A program made the position numbers and the translations under genes. The notes beneath the pieces are model-generated. The model saw only the letters and a list, made by a program, of their open reading frames with translations, did not search any database and had not been told where the DNA came from. 40,710 nt of DNA from a virus: positions 1-40,710 of the IMG/VR virus record IMGVR_UViG_3300046689_000204. One strand, 5' to 3'. Position 1 is the first letter of the stretch, and each line of letters opens with the position of its first letter. Below are positions 23,016 to 32,349 of the stretch, in pieces.

Positions 23016-25607
23016 ATGAAACTTCTCCGCTACGCCGGACTCTTCGCGGCGCTCGCTGTAACCTGCCACGGGCAAGGCTTCCGCTTCGATACGCGGGTTA
23101 CGACGGTTGCGACCAATGTACCCACAGGCGCGAGTGCTCCGGTACTGGCCTATTCCAAGGCCAATATCAAGGTATGCACCACCTCTGCCTGCTCTTCGCT
23201 GGCGACCATCTATCTCGACCAGGCGCTGACGGTGCCGACCAGCAGCCAGTTCCTGACAGACACGGCGGGTCGGTTCGGGTTCTGGGCGGCGACGGGCACC
23301 TACTGGTATCAGGTTTCGACCACGCGGGGAGTCATTGGGACGTATCCAGTCACGCTGGGCGGTTCGGGCGGTGGTGGTGCGGGTTCGGTTACGAATGTTG
23401 GTGGCGGATCGCCGCTGTTTGCTGTCTCCAACCCAACGACTACGCCAAGCCTGAACCTGCAGAATGCCGCGGCGCATACCGTCTTCGGCAACCGTACCGC
23501 AGGCAGCGCACTGCCAAGTTTCTTTACCCTGACATACAGTGATATTTCAGGCAGCATCCCACTCTTCGGCTCCGCGAATAGCGGCGCTGTTCCGGCTTCG
23601 GGCGGCGGAACGAGCAACTTCCTGCGGGCTGACGGATCATGGGCACCTGCGGGCGGCGGTGGCGGTGGGGCTACCTTCCCCGGCAGTCCTGGTGTCGTCT
23701 ACAACACTTCGGGTGTAGCCAGCCGTAATGCAACTTTTACCGACATCGTTCAACTCTGGGCAAGCGGTTCCTGCACTGGATTCCTCAAGGCAGATGGAAC
23801 CTGCCCGATCATCCCTTCGGCGGTCACACCAATCCAGATATCCATGCCGACCTCTACGATCTCGGCTAACTCCTGCACTGGGGCTGCAACAGCATCCATG
23901 CCAGGCGTAGTTTCCTCTACGGCCTTCGCTGCTGCCTTCAGCACAAGCCCAGCGGGAAGCGGATGGGATGGAGGGCTGGAGTTTCAAGCATGGCCCTCGA
24001 CAGATACAGTCAACTGGCGGGTATGCAATCACACCGCATCCAGCATTACACCCACCGCAACGATTCTCAACCTTGCCGCGGGCGGCGGCGGAGGTTCGGG
24101 TGGGGGAAGCGTAACCAGCTTCTCTGCGGGTGCGCTATCTCCTCTGTTCACCACTTCGGTGGCAACGAGCACGACCACGCCATTCCTTCAGTTCAATCTT
24201 AGCAATGCGGCGGCGCATCGGTTCTTCGGCAACAACACCGGCTCGACGGCAGCCCCAGATTATGTGCAGATCCAGTACGGCGATCTTGGCGGCACGGTGC
24301 CGACGTGGAACCAGAGTACGACGGGCAACGCGGCCACAGCCACGGCCCTGGCTTCGGCTCCGACGCTCTGCCCGCTAGGTCAAGCACCCACGGGCGTTCT
24401 AGCCAACGGCAATGCTACGGGCTGCGCTGTAGCTGGCGGAATCTCTGGCCTGACGACGGGGTATATTCCAAAGGCCGCGTCCTCCACCTCGATTGCAAAT
24501 TCACACCTTGACGATGGCGTAACCACTGCCAGCACGATCACATCCACAGAGCCTATTGTCGTCAACGCTTCGGGCAATGGCTTTGCCGCGGTGGAAGGAA
24601 CCGCACCATCTGGTGTAGCGTCCAGCGATCTGCTCTATCCCGACTCCACGGCTCACCGCTGGGTGATGAACAACAACAACGCCGGGGCGGTGAAGGCGGT
24701 CGGCATTGCGTCGGCGGGAACCTCCGGCCATTCGGTAGTTCTAGCCTCTAATGGAGTTGACATTGTAGATGGCGGTGCCCCGAGTTCCTCGGGCTTTCCC
24801 ATCACCCTAGGTTCAACCTCCGTCGCGGCGAGCAGCACGACCACAACCATCGCAGGACTCACCCTAACTGCCCCGACATTCACGACGCCTGCATTGGGAA
24901 CCCCCGCATCGGGTGTACTGACGAACGCAACGGGCCTCCCCCTCAGCACTGGCGTAACGGGCAACCTCCCAGTGGCTAATCTCAACAGCGGAACCAGCGC
25001 GTCAAGCTCTACATTTTGGCGTGGCGATGGTACGTGGGCAGCCCCCGGAGGAGGCAACGTCTCCAACACGGGCACCCCGACAAGCGGGCAGGCTGCTGAG
25101 TGGACGAGCGCAACGGTCATTCAAGGCGTAACCGTGACCGGTACGGGAAACTACGTGAAGGCCACCTCGCCTACGCTGGTAACCCCAATCCTCGGGACTC
25201 CGACATCTGGAACGCTCACCAATGCAACAGGACTACCCATCAGCACCGGAGTATCAGGGCTTGGAACTGGCGTAGCGACTGCCTTGGCAGTGAATACGGG
25301 TACGGCGGGAACCTTCGGCGTATTGATCGCCAGCGGAACGTCTGCACTCGGAACCAGCGCGATCGCTTCAGCGACTTGCGCAACGGTAGTCACAACGACA
25401 GCAACAGGCGCGGCGTCCACTGACGCGATCACCTGGAACCCTAACGCTTCTATCAAAGCTGTTACGGGCTACACGCCAGCGACCACTGGCGGCCTGACAA
25501 TTGCCGGATATCCGACAACGAATGCGGTCAACTGGGATGTTTGCAACTGGACTTCATCGAGCATTACCCCAGGAGCCGTAACCCTGAACTGGCGGGTCGT
25601 GCGATGA
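23016..25607 (+). CDS. large secreted tail-fibre-like protein with signal peptide, 863 aa
   Basis: Begins behind GAGG with a signal-like N-terminus ([12 protein letters not shown]). Residues about 22-120 repeat the fibre module of the preceding protein ([19 protein letters not shown] then GTYPVTLGG). Several shaft-like repeats follow: AAAHTVFGN and AAAHRFFGN units, FLRADGSWA and FWRGDGTWA knots, and two [15 protein letters not shown] units. Two related beta domains appear, one near the middle and one at the C-terminus ([14 protein letters not shown] and [14 protein letters not shown]). This is the mosaic build of long tail fibres. The stop overlaps the next ATG. Its repeats imply a trimeric shaft, and function is likely receptor binding or display. 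Confidence 0.7.
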   Translation: MKLLRYAGLFAALAVTCHGQGFRFDTRVTTVATNVPTGASAPVLAYSKANIKVCTTSACSSLATIYLDQALTVPTSSQFLTDTAGRFGFWAATGTYWYQVSTTRGVIGTYPVTLGGSGGGGAGSVTNVGGGSPLFAVSNPTTTPSLNLQNAAAHTVFGNRTAGSALPSFFTLTYSDISGSIPLFGSANSGAVPASGGGTSNFLRADGSWAPAGGGGGGATFPGSPGVVYNTSGVASRNATFTDIVQLWASGSCTGFLKADGTCPIIPSAVTPIQISMPTSTISANSCTGAATASMPGVVSSTAFAAAFSTSPAGSGWDGGLEFQAWPSTDTVNWRVCNHTASSITPTATILNLAAGGGGGSGGGSVTSFSAGALSPLFTTSVATSTTTPFLQFNLSNAAAHRFFGNNTGSTAAPDYVQIQYGDLGGTVPTWNQSTTGNAATATALASAPTLCPLGQAPTGVLANGNATGCAVAGGISGLTTGYIPKAASSTSIANSHLDDGVTTASTITSTEPIVVNASGNGFAAVEGTAPSGVASSDLLYPDSTAHRWVMNNNNAGAVKAVGIASAGTSGHSVVLASNGVDIVDGGAPSSSGFPITLGSTSVAASSTTTTIAGLTLTAPTFTTPALGTPASGVLTNATGLPLSTGVTGNLPVANLNSGTSASSSTFWRGDGTWAAPGGGNVSNTGTPTSGQAAEWTSATVIQGVTVTGTGNYVKATSPTLVTPILGTPTSGTLTNATGLPISTGVSGLGTGVATALAVNTGTAGTFGVLIASGTSALGTSAIASATCATVVTTTATGAASTDAITWNPNASIKAVTGYTPATTGGLTIAGYPTTNAVNWDVCNWTSSSITPGAVTLNWRVVR
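24893..25254 (+). repeat. diverged direct repeat encoding fibre shaft units
   Basis: The coding DNA around 24893-24955 and 25191-25254 carries two diverged copies of one unit (protein [20 protein letters not shown] and [20 protein letters not shown]). Bases differ at third positions, so this is an old duplication kept for the protein repeat and not a recent tandem copy. Confidence 0.7.
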
Positions 25608-26644
25608 AGAAATACTTATTCGCGCTCTTCCTGTGCGCTACGCCTGCATTCGCGCAATACGTCCCCGCCGGGGCCGTGTTCCCGACTGCCGTCGCCACGG
25701 TATGCCCCAGCATCTCCATCGGTGGCGGCAATATCCGAGAGTTCTGTACATCCTCTGTCACGTGGCACGCGGCTACGAATGGCTCGGCCATCACGGTTGC
25801 TGCGATTGGCGCAGGCGGCGGTGGCTGTGGTGGCGGATTAGCAGGTGGAACGAATGTTACCGGAGGCGGTGGTGGCGAGTACAGAGTCGACAGTGTCAGC
25901 TACACGTCAACTTCCAACATCACTGTAACCATAGGTTCGGCGGGAACAGGCGGAACGACCTCAGGCACGGGCGGCAATGGAGGTGACTCATCATTTACCA
26001 CTTCGGTAATCGCTAAGGGCGGCAAGGGTTGTGACGGTACGAGCACCCCGGCAGCAGGCGGAACAGGCGGGACAGGAGCTACGCACTTCAACGGCGGAGC
26101 AGCCGGAACCACTGCTTCTCACTCGGCATTTGGCGGCGGTGGAGGAGCGGCTGGGCCTAATGGAGTAGGCGGGGCCGGCGGTCCCGGCAATACAGGTAGT
26201 GGGGCCAACGGAGCGGCAGGTGGTGGCGGTTCGGGTGGTGGTGCAGCAGGTAGCGGGCCTCCCGGAAATGCCAATATTGGCGGCGGCGGCGGTGCAAACT
26301 ATACGGCATCGCAAGCCGGAGGCGCAGGCTCGAACACGCTTGCCGCTGGAAATGGCACCGGAGATTCGAATGGCGCATCGGGTGGCGGTGGTGGAACAGC
26401 ACAGGGTGGAACTGGCGGAAAAGCCTTTGCTGGAGGCAATGGCGGCGCTGGACAAGAGTGGGATGCTACTCACGGCTCTGGCGGTGGCGGTGGTGGTGGC
26501 GGCGGCTCGTCTGTGGGCATTGGCGGAGATGGCGGGACTGGTGGATTGTATGGCGGCGGTGGTGGCTCTGGTGGGTTCAGGTCAACGAATGGATTAGGTG
26601 GGCCGGGCGGACAAGGGATCGTTGTAATCACCTACCACCCTTAG
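25604..26644 (+). CDS. secreted glycine-rich adhesin-like protein, 346 aa
   Basis: The start ATG 25604 overlaps the previous stop (ATGA). The 18-residue Sec signal ends in TPAFA-Q. After a short Cys-containing region, residues about 65-335 are dominated by Gly runs ([28 protein letters not shown]) with Ser, Thr and Ala. The C-terminus ends [10 protein letters not shown], a common cap of glycine-rich tail proteins. Glycine-rich cores of this type build polyglycine II bundles in the S16 gp38 adhesin. A distal fibre-tip adhesin is therefore likely. The frame reads through without interruption. Confidence 0.65.
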   Translation: MKKYLFALFLCATPAFAQYVPAGAVFPTAVATVCPSISIGGGNIREFCTSSVTWHAATNGSAITVAAIGAGGGGCGGGLAGGTNVTGGGGGEYRVDSVSYTSTSNITVTIGSAGTGGTTSGTGGNGGDSSFTTSVIAKGGKGCDGTSTPAAGGTGGTGATHFNGGAAGTTASHSAFGGGGGAAGPNGVGGAGGPGNTGSGANGAAGGGGSGGGAAGSGPPGNANIGGGGGANYTASQAGGAGSNTLAAGNGTGDSNGASGGGGGTAQGGTGGKAFAGGNGGAGQEWDATHGSGGGGGGGGGSSVGIGGDGGTGGLYGGGGGSGGFRSTNGLGGPGGQGIVVITYHP

Positions 26645-26802
26645 CGCATTAGCCCGCCCAGCGAGGAAAAGGCCCGCACGAATCTGTGCAGGGCGGTAGG
26701 GGATGCCACCAAGTAAGTCAGGGTAGCGGCACTGACTGCTAACGAGATGGAAAACAGGTGTTTAGGCATCGGCGGTTCTGAGCGTATCACAGGAGGCATT
26801 TC

Positions 26803-27258
26803 ATGGGCGTCAAAATAATCATCCTCTGGATGGCGGTGACGTTGCCTGCCTGTGCCCAGACGTGGACGAAGGTTGCGGTAGAGAACCCCGCCACAACGGT
26901 AACGCTGCCGTCTGGTGCCGCCTATCGCTTCGGCGCGACCGCGAGCACCAGCGGGGCGTGTGGGGCGCTGGGATGGCTCTCTGGCTTCTCTACCGGGGTT
27001 CCTCTTCCTGCCTATTACACCAGCTTCGCCTGTGATCCCGCGCCGAATGTGGTGAAAGAGCTGGACGTTCTGCAAACAGCCTCTCCGCAGACGGTAAAGC
27101 TGACGACCAATGGGCAGACCTCCACTGTGACAGTACCCGCGGTTGCTGTGACTCAGGGCGCAACGAAAGCCACGGTTGTAGCCACGTTTACCTGCACAGT
27201 CAACCTCTACTCGGACGGCTCTTATGCCTCCACCTCCTGCACAAAGGCTGGCAAATGA
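26803..27258 (+). CDS. secreted Cys-containing protein, 151 aa
   Basis: GGAGG precedes the ATG. The N-terminus (IIILWMAVTLPACA-Q) is a signal peptide; LPAC could also be read as a weak lipobox. The mature part is beta-rich and Thr/Val/Ala-rich, with cysteines spaced through it (GACGAL, FACDPA, FTCTVN and SCTK) that could pair outside the cytoplasm. Its stop overlaps the start of the large spike-like gene (ATGA), so they are probably made together. It may be a fibre or spike partner or chaperone. Function not recognised. The 158 bases before it hold no supported + strand gene. Confidence 0.6.
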   Translation: MGVKIIILWMAVTLPACAQTWTKVAVENPATTVTLPSGAAYRFGATASTSGACGALGWLSGFSTGVPLPAYYTSFACDPAPNVVKELDVLQTASPQTVKLTTNGQTSTVTVPAVAVTQGATKATVVATFTCTVNLYSDGSYASTSCTKAGK

Positions 27259-30200
27259 AAAAGCTCCTGCCGTACCTCGTAATCATTTACTCCTGCCTTG
27301 GATGGGTAGCGCAGGCTCAGGTTGTCGTAACCACCCCGCCATATAGCAAGTACAACTATCCCGGCCATGTGCTTGCCGGTTCGGAGCGTCAAGAGCTTGC
27401 CCGCGTATGGGGCGGCAACGCGCAATGCACCGCCTACAGCTTCAGCGGAAGCGTCCTGACCCTGACCTGCAATAATACCTACACCGCGGGCGATGTGGTC
27501 TGGGCCAATGGCTTTACTTCGTCGGCGCTGGCGTATCTGAACTATCACCCATATACGATTGTCTCCCGCACGGCTACGACCATTGTGCTGAGTTACAGCG
27601 GCGGCTCAGGCTCGGGGACGGAGGCTAATGCCTTCCTCTTCAAGACTCAGGGCGCGGGATACACGGGCTTGGGTACTGCGGAGATTATCAGCACGGGCAG
27701 CGACGCCTCCGAAACCTTTCGGCTTTACAGCGAAGATCACACCGCTGATTCCGGCCTTGTGGCTCATCCGACCATCGCGCATGTGCCTGCATACTTCAAC
27801 TTTCAGGTTGGGCCGGTTGCGGGCGTTACTTCGACCACCGGATCAATCACAAGCAGCAACTTCGCCATCCATTCCACGGTTGAGTTTGACGTGAAGTGGA
27901 CAAGCGACGACGACCCCACCAAGTTCAGCCTTCACCACTACGTTGTAGGCGCGAACGGCGGCGGCTATGCAGGCGTGCTCGGCAAAGCGTTCGCCAGCCC
28001 CGGCTTCAGGAATGTCTTTACTGATCGCTATATCCCGCTGAAGGGCGAGGTCTACGGCAACACCGATCAGCACATGGACTGGACGATTGTTTCGGCTCCA
28101 GGCGGCGGTGATGCAACTCTGGCTTATGGCACCTTCCCACAGCCCGTCTTCTACTCGGGAACCGTAGCGGGGAAGTACTACATCAAAGCCTGCCCGCACG
28201 TCGATTCGTCCACCAACGCCTGCACTGAAATCACCATCAATGTGTTTGACCACACGACCCTGCCCGCTGCCAATGCGGACAAGGCCGAGCAGGTTCCTTG
28301 CCCCGCTGGGAATACGGATGGCGTGACGTGGGGAACCATCTACGAGATTGGTCCTACGCAGACCTATCACAGCCTGCTGGATATTCCGCAGACGCTTGTT
28401 GGCCCCGTAAAAGTAAGACTGCACAATGAGGGAGCGAACGGAAGCCCCACCGAGTACCACAATCAGGTGCAGATAAACACACCTTCGGGCGGGCCATTCA
28501 CGAACCGCAAACCAGCCTTTGAGCTGTGCGGCGTGCCCAATCCCACGACGGGTGAACTGCCAATCATCGACGGCGCTAATGCCACGGTAAATTCATGGGC
28601 TTCGCCGTACATTGTCGGCCCTTATGCGCTGTTCGGCCTCACCAACGCCAGCGTCGGATTCGGAACCTTCAATGGGCAGACACAGCCATTTTCTTATGTG
28701 CTAATCTCCGGCGTTCACGTTCGCAACGTAACCCCTGGTTACAACTACAACGCCGTTACTGGCGGGACTGCCGCATGGGGCGGTTCAATGGGCATCCGGC
28801 CTACTGGTATTCAGAACTTCAACAAAATCGGTGTTCATGACGAGAGGGTTGCCAATTCAAACTTCGATGACTGCAACCCCCAGCAGAGCGGATGGCAGGC
28901 TTGCTCAATAGACACTTTTTATGAAGGCAACCACATGGAGGCATATGGGAGTAACGGTTCGTTCCTCGACCACCCCTTCTATCTGCAGGCCGATCGCGCT
29001 GCTGCCTTCCTGAATCTTGAGGACGGGTCGGTGGCGGGATCTGAGGGAACCTCATTCTTCTCTGACCGCGGCTCGCGTAGCTTCCATATGTACAACCGCC
29101 TCCAGCCGACTGGCTCGAACACATCAGCAAGCTATGGCGGAGGGCACTCAGAGCGGCAAGATTCTTACAACTATGACAATGAGGACGAGTTCTATGGCTA
29201 CCAGGGAGCACCGAACTGCAACACGCTCTACGCCAGCGCCCCGTTCTGCCTTGGCGTAACCGGAGTCAACCCGGTTGACTGGTTTGCGGCTCGACTGGAA
29301 GAGCACGCGCAGACTGACTTCGTTATCGGCAACGCGCTCTATTATCAGTACGGCGTGGCTGCTATCGGTTCGGCCATGACGCACAACTTCGAGTCATTCC
29401 AGACCTATGCTTACCCCGCCGCCGCCTACTATCCCGGCAACCTGACCCAGAAGCAGTGGGTTAGCTACAACACCATCATTTACAACCCCACGGCGATGGC
29501 TGCCGGAGGAATTCGGACGTGGGAGAACATCAGGGTTGGGTTCGCTGGCCTTGAGCCTCCAGACAGATGGTTCTGGCCTTTCTACTATCCCCAAGACTTT
29601 TGGGCCAACAACATCATGCCCAGCTATGACAACACCAACTGTCAGGCTGGAGGCATTGGCACATGCAACGCCTTCACGTATCTGGAAACCGCATTTGTCA
29701 GCTTTCAGAGCAACATGACGACAGCGGGCGGCTATACCCCCGGCTCAACTGTCAACGTCACCTATTCCAACGCGCCACCTCAGGCTGGTCTCTATATCGA
29801 GCCGAGCTTCTTTGATGTATGGGGCAACCCCGATCCAATCAATAAGCGATTGAACGGCTGGACGGCACCGAACTTCATCAATTACTCCATCTATCCGGTC
29901 GACCTGTCCTCGCTAAAGCTCGTTTCTGGCTCTCAGGCCATCGGGCAGGCCACACCGCTGACGGGTGTGGCGGCGATGTATCCGCCCCGCTTCAACGCGG
30001 TGGACGCGAACATGAGTCCGTTTACCCTGCGCACAGACCTCACGACGCTGGGAGCCTATGACCCGAGCGGCGGCCCTACGGTGGTATCTATCGCGGTAAC
30101 TCCTAATCCGCTATCGACGCCAGTCAGCACGAGCGGAACGCTGGTCTGCACGGCGACCCTGAGCGATTCATCTACGCGGGCCTGCTTCGCCCCAGCCTGC

Positions 30201-30404
30201 ACGTCCACCAATACGGGCAGCATGACCATCTCGGGCCTCAACTGGACGGCTACAAGCACGCCTGGGACGGGAACGCTGAACTGCACGGCTGAGAGCCTGA
30301 CCGCGCCTGGAGATGCCTTTACGGTGACCGGAGCCGCGCCGACTCAGACCATGAAGATAGGCGGAAACGTGTCGTTTTCAGGGTCTGTAGCAATCCAGCA
30401 ATAA
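27255..30404 (+). CDS. large secreted tailspike-like beta-helix candidate, 1049 aa
   Basis: The Sec signal (about residues 1-22) ends WVAQA-Q. Residues about 25-330 are beta-rich domains. Residues about 370-800 hold many turn-rich strands with Asn and Gly (for example QPFSYVLISGVHVRN), which suggests a right-handed parallel beta-helix like those of tailspike depolymerases. Catalytic residues cannot be named. About 940-1030 is a bacterial immunoglobulin-like domain (VVSIAVTPNPLS onward). There are many cysteines, unusual for a cytoplasmic virion protein and in keeping with export. It is the largest protein of the window and closes the fibre cassette. It could cleave surface glycans or act as an adhesin. 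Confidence 0.62.
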   Translation: MKKLLPYLVIIYSCLGWVAQAQVVVTTPPYSKYNYPGHVLAGSERQELARVWGGNAQCTAYSFSGSVLTLTCNNTYTAGDVVWANGFTSSALAYLNYHPYTIVSRTATTIVLSYSGGSGSGTEANAFLFKTQGAGYTGLGTAEIISTGSDASETFRLYSEDHTADSGLVAHPTIAHVPAYFNFQVGPVAGVTSTTGSITSSNFAIHSTVEFDVKWTSDDDPTKFSLHHYVVGANGGGYAGVLGKAFASPGFRNVFTDRYIPLKGEVYGNTDQHMDWTIVSAPGGGDATLAYGTFPQPVFYSGTVAGKYYIKACPHVDSSTNACTEITINVFDHTTLPAANADKAEQVPCPAGNTDGVTWGTIYEIGPTQTYHSLLDIPQTLVGPVKVRLHNEGANGSPTEYHNQVQINTPSGGPFTNRKPAFELCGVPNPTTGELPIIDGANATVNSWASPYIVGPYALFGLTNASVGFGTFNGQTQPFSYVLISGVHVRNVTPGYNYNAVTGGTAAWGGSMGIRPTGIQNFNKIGVHDERVANSNFDDCNPQQSGWQACSIDTFYEGNHMEAYGSNGSFLDHPFYLQADRAAAFLNLEDGSVAGSEGTSFFSDRGSRSFHMYNRLQPTGSNTSASYGGGHSERQDSYNYDNEDEFYGYQGAPNCNTLYASAPFCLGVTGVNPVDWFAARLEEHAQTDFVIGNALYYQYGVAAIGSAMTHNFESFQTYAYPAAAYYPGNLTQKQWVSYNTIIYNPTAMAAGGIRTWENIRVGFAGLEPPDRWFWPFYYPQDFWANNIMPSYDNTNCQAGGIGTCNAFTYLETAFVSFQSNMTTAGGYTPGSTVNVTYSNAPPQAGLYIEPSFFDVWGNPDPINKRLNGWTAPNFINYSIYPVDLSSLKLVSGSQAIGQATPLTGVAAMYPPRFNAVDANMSPFTLRTDLTTLGAYDPSGGPTVVSIAVTPNPLSTPVSTSGTLVCTATLSDSSTRACFAPACTSTNTGSMTISGLNWTATSTPGTGTLNCTAESLTAPGDAFTVTGAAPTQTMKIGGNVSFSGSVAIQQ

Positions 30405-30463
30405 CTCATTTGTTATGAAGTCCTGCTGTTTTTAGAGCCTAAAGGTTGTGCCAAGGGGGTTCT

Positions 30464-31762
30464 TTGCCAACACCGCGACTGTCTGAAGCAAAGATGCGGG
30501 CAGTAGAAGCAGATATCCGATCACGCCAATTCAGCAGAGACCAGATCCGGCTCCGCAATGGGGTGGGGAGCAGCACGATTGACGATATGAAGCTAGCGAT
30601 GGGACTCTCAGGGCCATACAAAGACCCCGGAGCGGTCTCACGGCCTCCTGTAGACGAACTAAGACAGTCCGACGAAATCAACGGCGACAACTGGACTATC
30701 TCACTCCCAAAGACGCGCATCTGCACGCTCGACCAACTGGTAGAGCACTGCAAGATTGATTTGCAGATATGGGAGGTTGAGCGGTTCGTCTGCAACAAGT
30801 GGGAGGTTGGGGCCAAGGTCAATGACAAGCTGGTTGCCGAGCCGCTGTTTCAAATAAAGGCATGGCTAAAGCAGAAGCGGCACATCGTTGACGCTAGGGC
30901 TGAGATTGAGGCACTGAAGGCCGAAGCCAAGAAGCACATGTTTGTCCCGAAGCCTGTCATCTACACCACGCAGGACTCAGACAATCTGCTGGAGCTTTTG
31001 ATTCCTGACCTTCATGCGGCCAAGCTTGCATATTCCAAAGAGACAGGCTTCCAGAACTACGACACCGGCATTGCTATAGAGACCTACGACCGGGCGATAG
31101 ACAAGCTGATTCAGAGGGCATCCAGAGCCAATATATCCAGGATTGTGCTCGGTGTAGGCAATGACGTATTGCAGGCCGACAACGTCCAGGGCACGACATT
31201 CGGCGGGACGAAGGTAGACGTAGACTCCCGCTATCGCAAGAGCTACAAGGAAGTCCGCATCATGTTCTGCCGGAACATCGAGAAGCTGCGCATGATCGCT
31301 CCGGTAGACGTGAAGCCTATACCCGGAAACCACGACACTCTATCAACCTTTACTCTGGGCGATTCCCTTGAGTGCAAGTTTGACGGCTACCCCGATGTGT
31401 TCGTAGACAACCAGCCTATCCCCCACAAGCTAGTCGCCTGGGGCAAAGTGCTCCTCGCCCTGATGCATGGTGACAAGGGTAAGCAGGCCGATTACGGTAT
31501 CTGGCTGGCTACAACCTACCCCGAGCAGTTTGCAGCAGCCCTTTTCCGCGAGATCCATGTGGGGCATAAGCACACCGTCTCTCTAGCGGAGAAGTTTGGA
31601 ATCAGGGTTAGGGGCTTCGGCGCTTTGTGCCCTCCTGATGAGTGGCACGCCAACAACCTATTTACCGGCAACCTGCGCATTGCTGAGGGCCTTGTGTGGA
31701 ACAAGCACGAGGGCCTGACCAATCATTTCTTCCACACCGAAATTGATGAGAGGGCCGCATGA
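30464..31762 (+). CDS. calcineurin-like metallophosphoesterase
   Basis: The product has the metal-binding motifs of this superfamily in order: LLIPDLHAAKL (DxH), GVGNDVLQAD (GDxx-like, here GND), IPGNHDTL (GNHD), LALMHGDK (histidine) and HVGHKHT (GHxH). The first about 50 residues look like a helix-turn-helix (SRDQIRLRNGVGSSTIDDMK), so DNA may be the substrate, as for SbcD or Mre11-type nucleases. I start at TTG 30464 because AAGGGGG lies four bases upstream; an earlier TTG at 30446 lacks a ribosome site. The stop overlaps the next ATG. It lies between the fibre cassette and the attachment site. Confidence 0.85.
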   Translation: MPTPRLSEAKMRAVEADIRSRQFSRDQIRLRNGVGSSTIDDMKLAMGLSGPYKDPGAVSRPPVDELRQSDEINGDNWTISLPKTRICTLDQLVEHCKIDLQIWEVERFVCNKWEVGAKVNDKLVAEPLFQIKAWLKQKRHIVDARAEIEALKAEAKKHMFVPKPVIYTTQDSDNLLELLIPDLHAAKLAYSKETGFQNYDTGIAIETYDRAIDKLIQRASRANISRIVLGVGNDVLQADNVQGTTFGGTKVDVDSRYRKSYKEVRIMFCRNIEKLRMIAPVDVKPIPGNHDTLSTFTLGDSLECKFDGYPDVFVDNQPIPHKLVAWGKVLLALMHGDKGKQADYGIWLATTYPEQFAAALFREIHVGHKHTVSLAEKFGIRVRGFGALCPPDEWHANNLFTGNLRIAEGLVWNKHEGLTNHFFHTEIDERAA

Positions 31763-31968
31763 TCGGCTTCGGCGATACGGTCAAAGACTGCGTAACGGGC
31801 TTCTGTGGGGTAGCCGTGGAGCGCGTCGAATACATCGCCGGTGGGGTGATGTGGGGAATTCAGCCAAGGCTGAGTGAAGAAGGGGAGCTGCAGGAAGTGC
31901 AGTATTTCCCCGAAGAGCGGCTGATTCTGTCACTGAAAGAGCTTCGATCCATCAAGAGCGGAAACTAG
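31759..31968 (+). CDS. hypothetical protein, 69 aa
   Basis: A 69-residue protein coupled to the metallophosphoesterase by an ATGA overlap. It has a beta-barrel-like pattern of short strands (DTVKDCVTGFCGVAVERVEY and GGVMWGIQPRL) and a C-terminal charged helix. It resembles small phage proteins of unknown role. The two cysteines are six residues apart. The function cannot be inferred beyond association with the preceding enzyme. Confidence 0.6.
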   Translation: MIGFGDTVKDCVTGFCGVAVERVEYIAGGVMWGIQPRLSEEGELQEVQYFPEERLILSLKELRSIKSGN

Positions 31969-31976
31969 GAGTAACA

Positions 31977-32156
31977 GTGGTAGCCATTCAAGATTCAACT
32001 AAAGTAGATCGCCGCCACTGCACGCTGGTTCTGCAGGAGTTTACCGACATAGACGAACGGCTGTCACGCTACCTTGGGCCGAATCACCTGATACGCAAGG
32101 ATTTGGCGCGGCTGATGGGGGATCTGAGGCAAAAACTAGGGCCAATCGGTTCGTAG
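31977..32156 (+). CDS. small basic helical protein, 59 aa
   Basis: The frame starts at GTG 31977, with AGGAG ending six bases upstream, and runs 59 codons. The protein is helical and rich in Arg and Leu (DERLSRYLGPNHLIRKDLAR), with no hydrophobic segment. It is the last + strand gene before the attachment site. A DNA- or protein-binding role is possible; no family recognised. Confidence 0.55.
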   Translation: MVAIQDSTKVDRRHCTLVLQEFTDIDERLSRYLGPNHLIRKDLARLMGDLRQKLGPIGS

Positions 32157-32208
32157 TCCCCTGATTGACCCTTGACACTTCTAAATTTGGCGTAAGTCGT
32201 TGATTCAT

Positions 32209-32255
32209 TGGTTGCGGGGGTAGGATTTGAACCTACGACCTTTGGGTTATGAGCC
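32209..32255 (-). other. attP: attachment core: 3' part of a tRNA(CAU) gene
   Basis: Read on the - strand, the sequence contains the anticodon loop CTCATAA, the 3' anticodon stem CCCAA, the variable bases, a perfect five-pair T arm (GTAGG/CCTAC around TTCAAAT), the acceptor 3' strand CCCCGCA and an encoded ACCA. The 5' side of the anticodon stem is GTAGG and does not pair well, and no D arm or 5' acceptor strand follows, so this is not an intact tRNA. Integrases of this family recombine at such tRNA 3' ends. The core ends near 32255. Since phage genes lie on both sides, it is best read as attP. Confidence 0.78.
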
Positions 32256-32349
32256 TACATGTTAACTGATTTCATTGATCTTATTTGCTTCCAATGCAGC
32301 GTTTTCGATTAGGTTTCGCGCGTAGTCAGAATTAGTTGTCCCCCGCGAG

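Noticed and set aside
25800-26640. Dense GGT/GGC repeats that could be mistaken for a repeat array or CRISPR
   Set aside because: The repeats are codon-phased glycine runs inside one open gene, irregular in spacing, with no conserved repeat-spacer structure.
26641-26796. Small hydrophobic - strand frame (end of a longer open frame) in the 158-base gap between the Gly-rich and 151-aa genes
   Set aside because: It contains one possible TM helix but no ribosome site at either candidate start, and the upstream part is antisense shadow; support is weaker than for the 21493-21790 pair.
21817-30404. Diversity-generating retroelement acting on the fibre genes
   Set aside because: No reverse transcriptase or template/variable repeat pair is visible in the window.
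32171-32200. TTGACA on the + strand just before the attachment core as a promoter
   Set aside because: No acceptable -10 lies 16-18 bases downstream, and no + strand gene follows.
32209-32290. Complete tRNA-Met gene
   Set aside because: The 5' half (D arm, 5' acceptor strand) is absent and the 5' anticodon stem does not pair; only the 3' part is present, so it is an attachment core.
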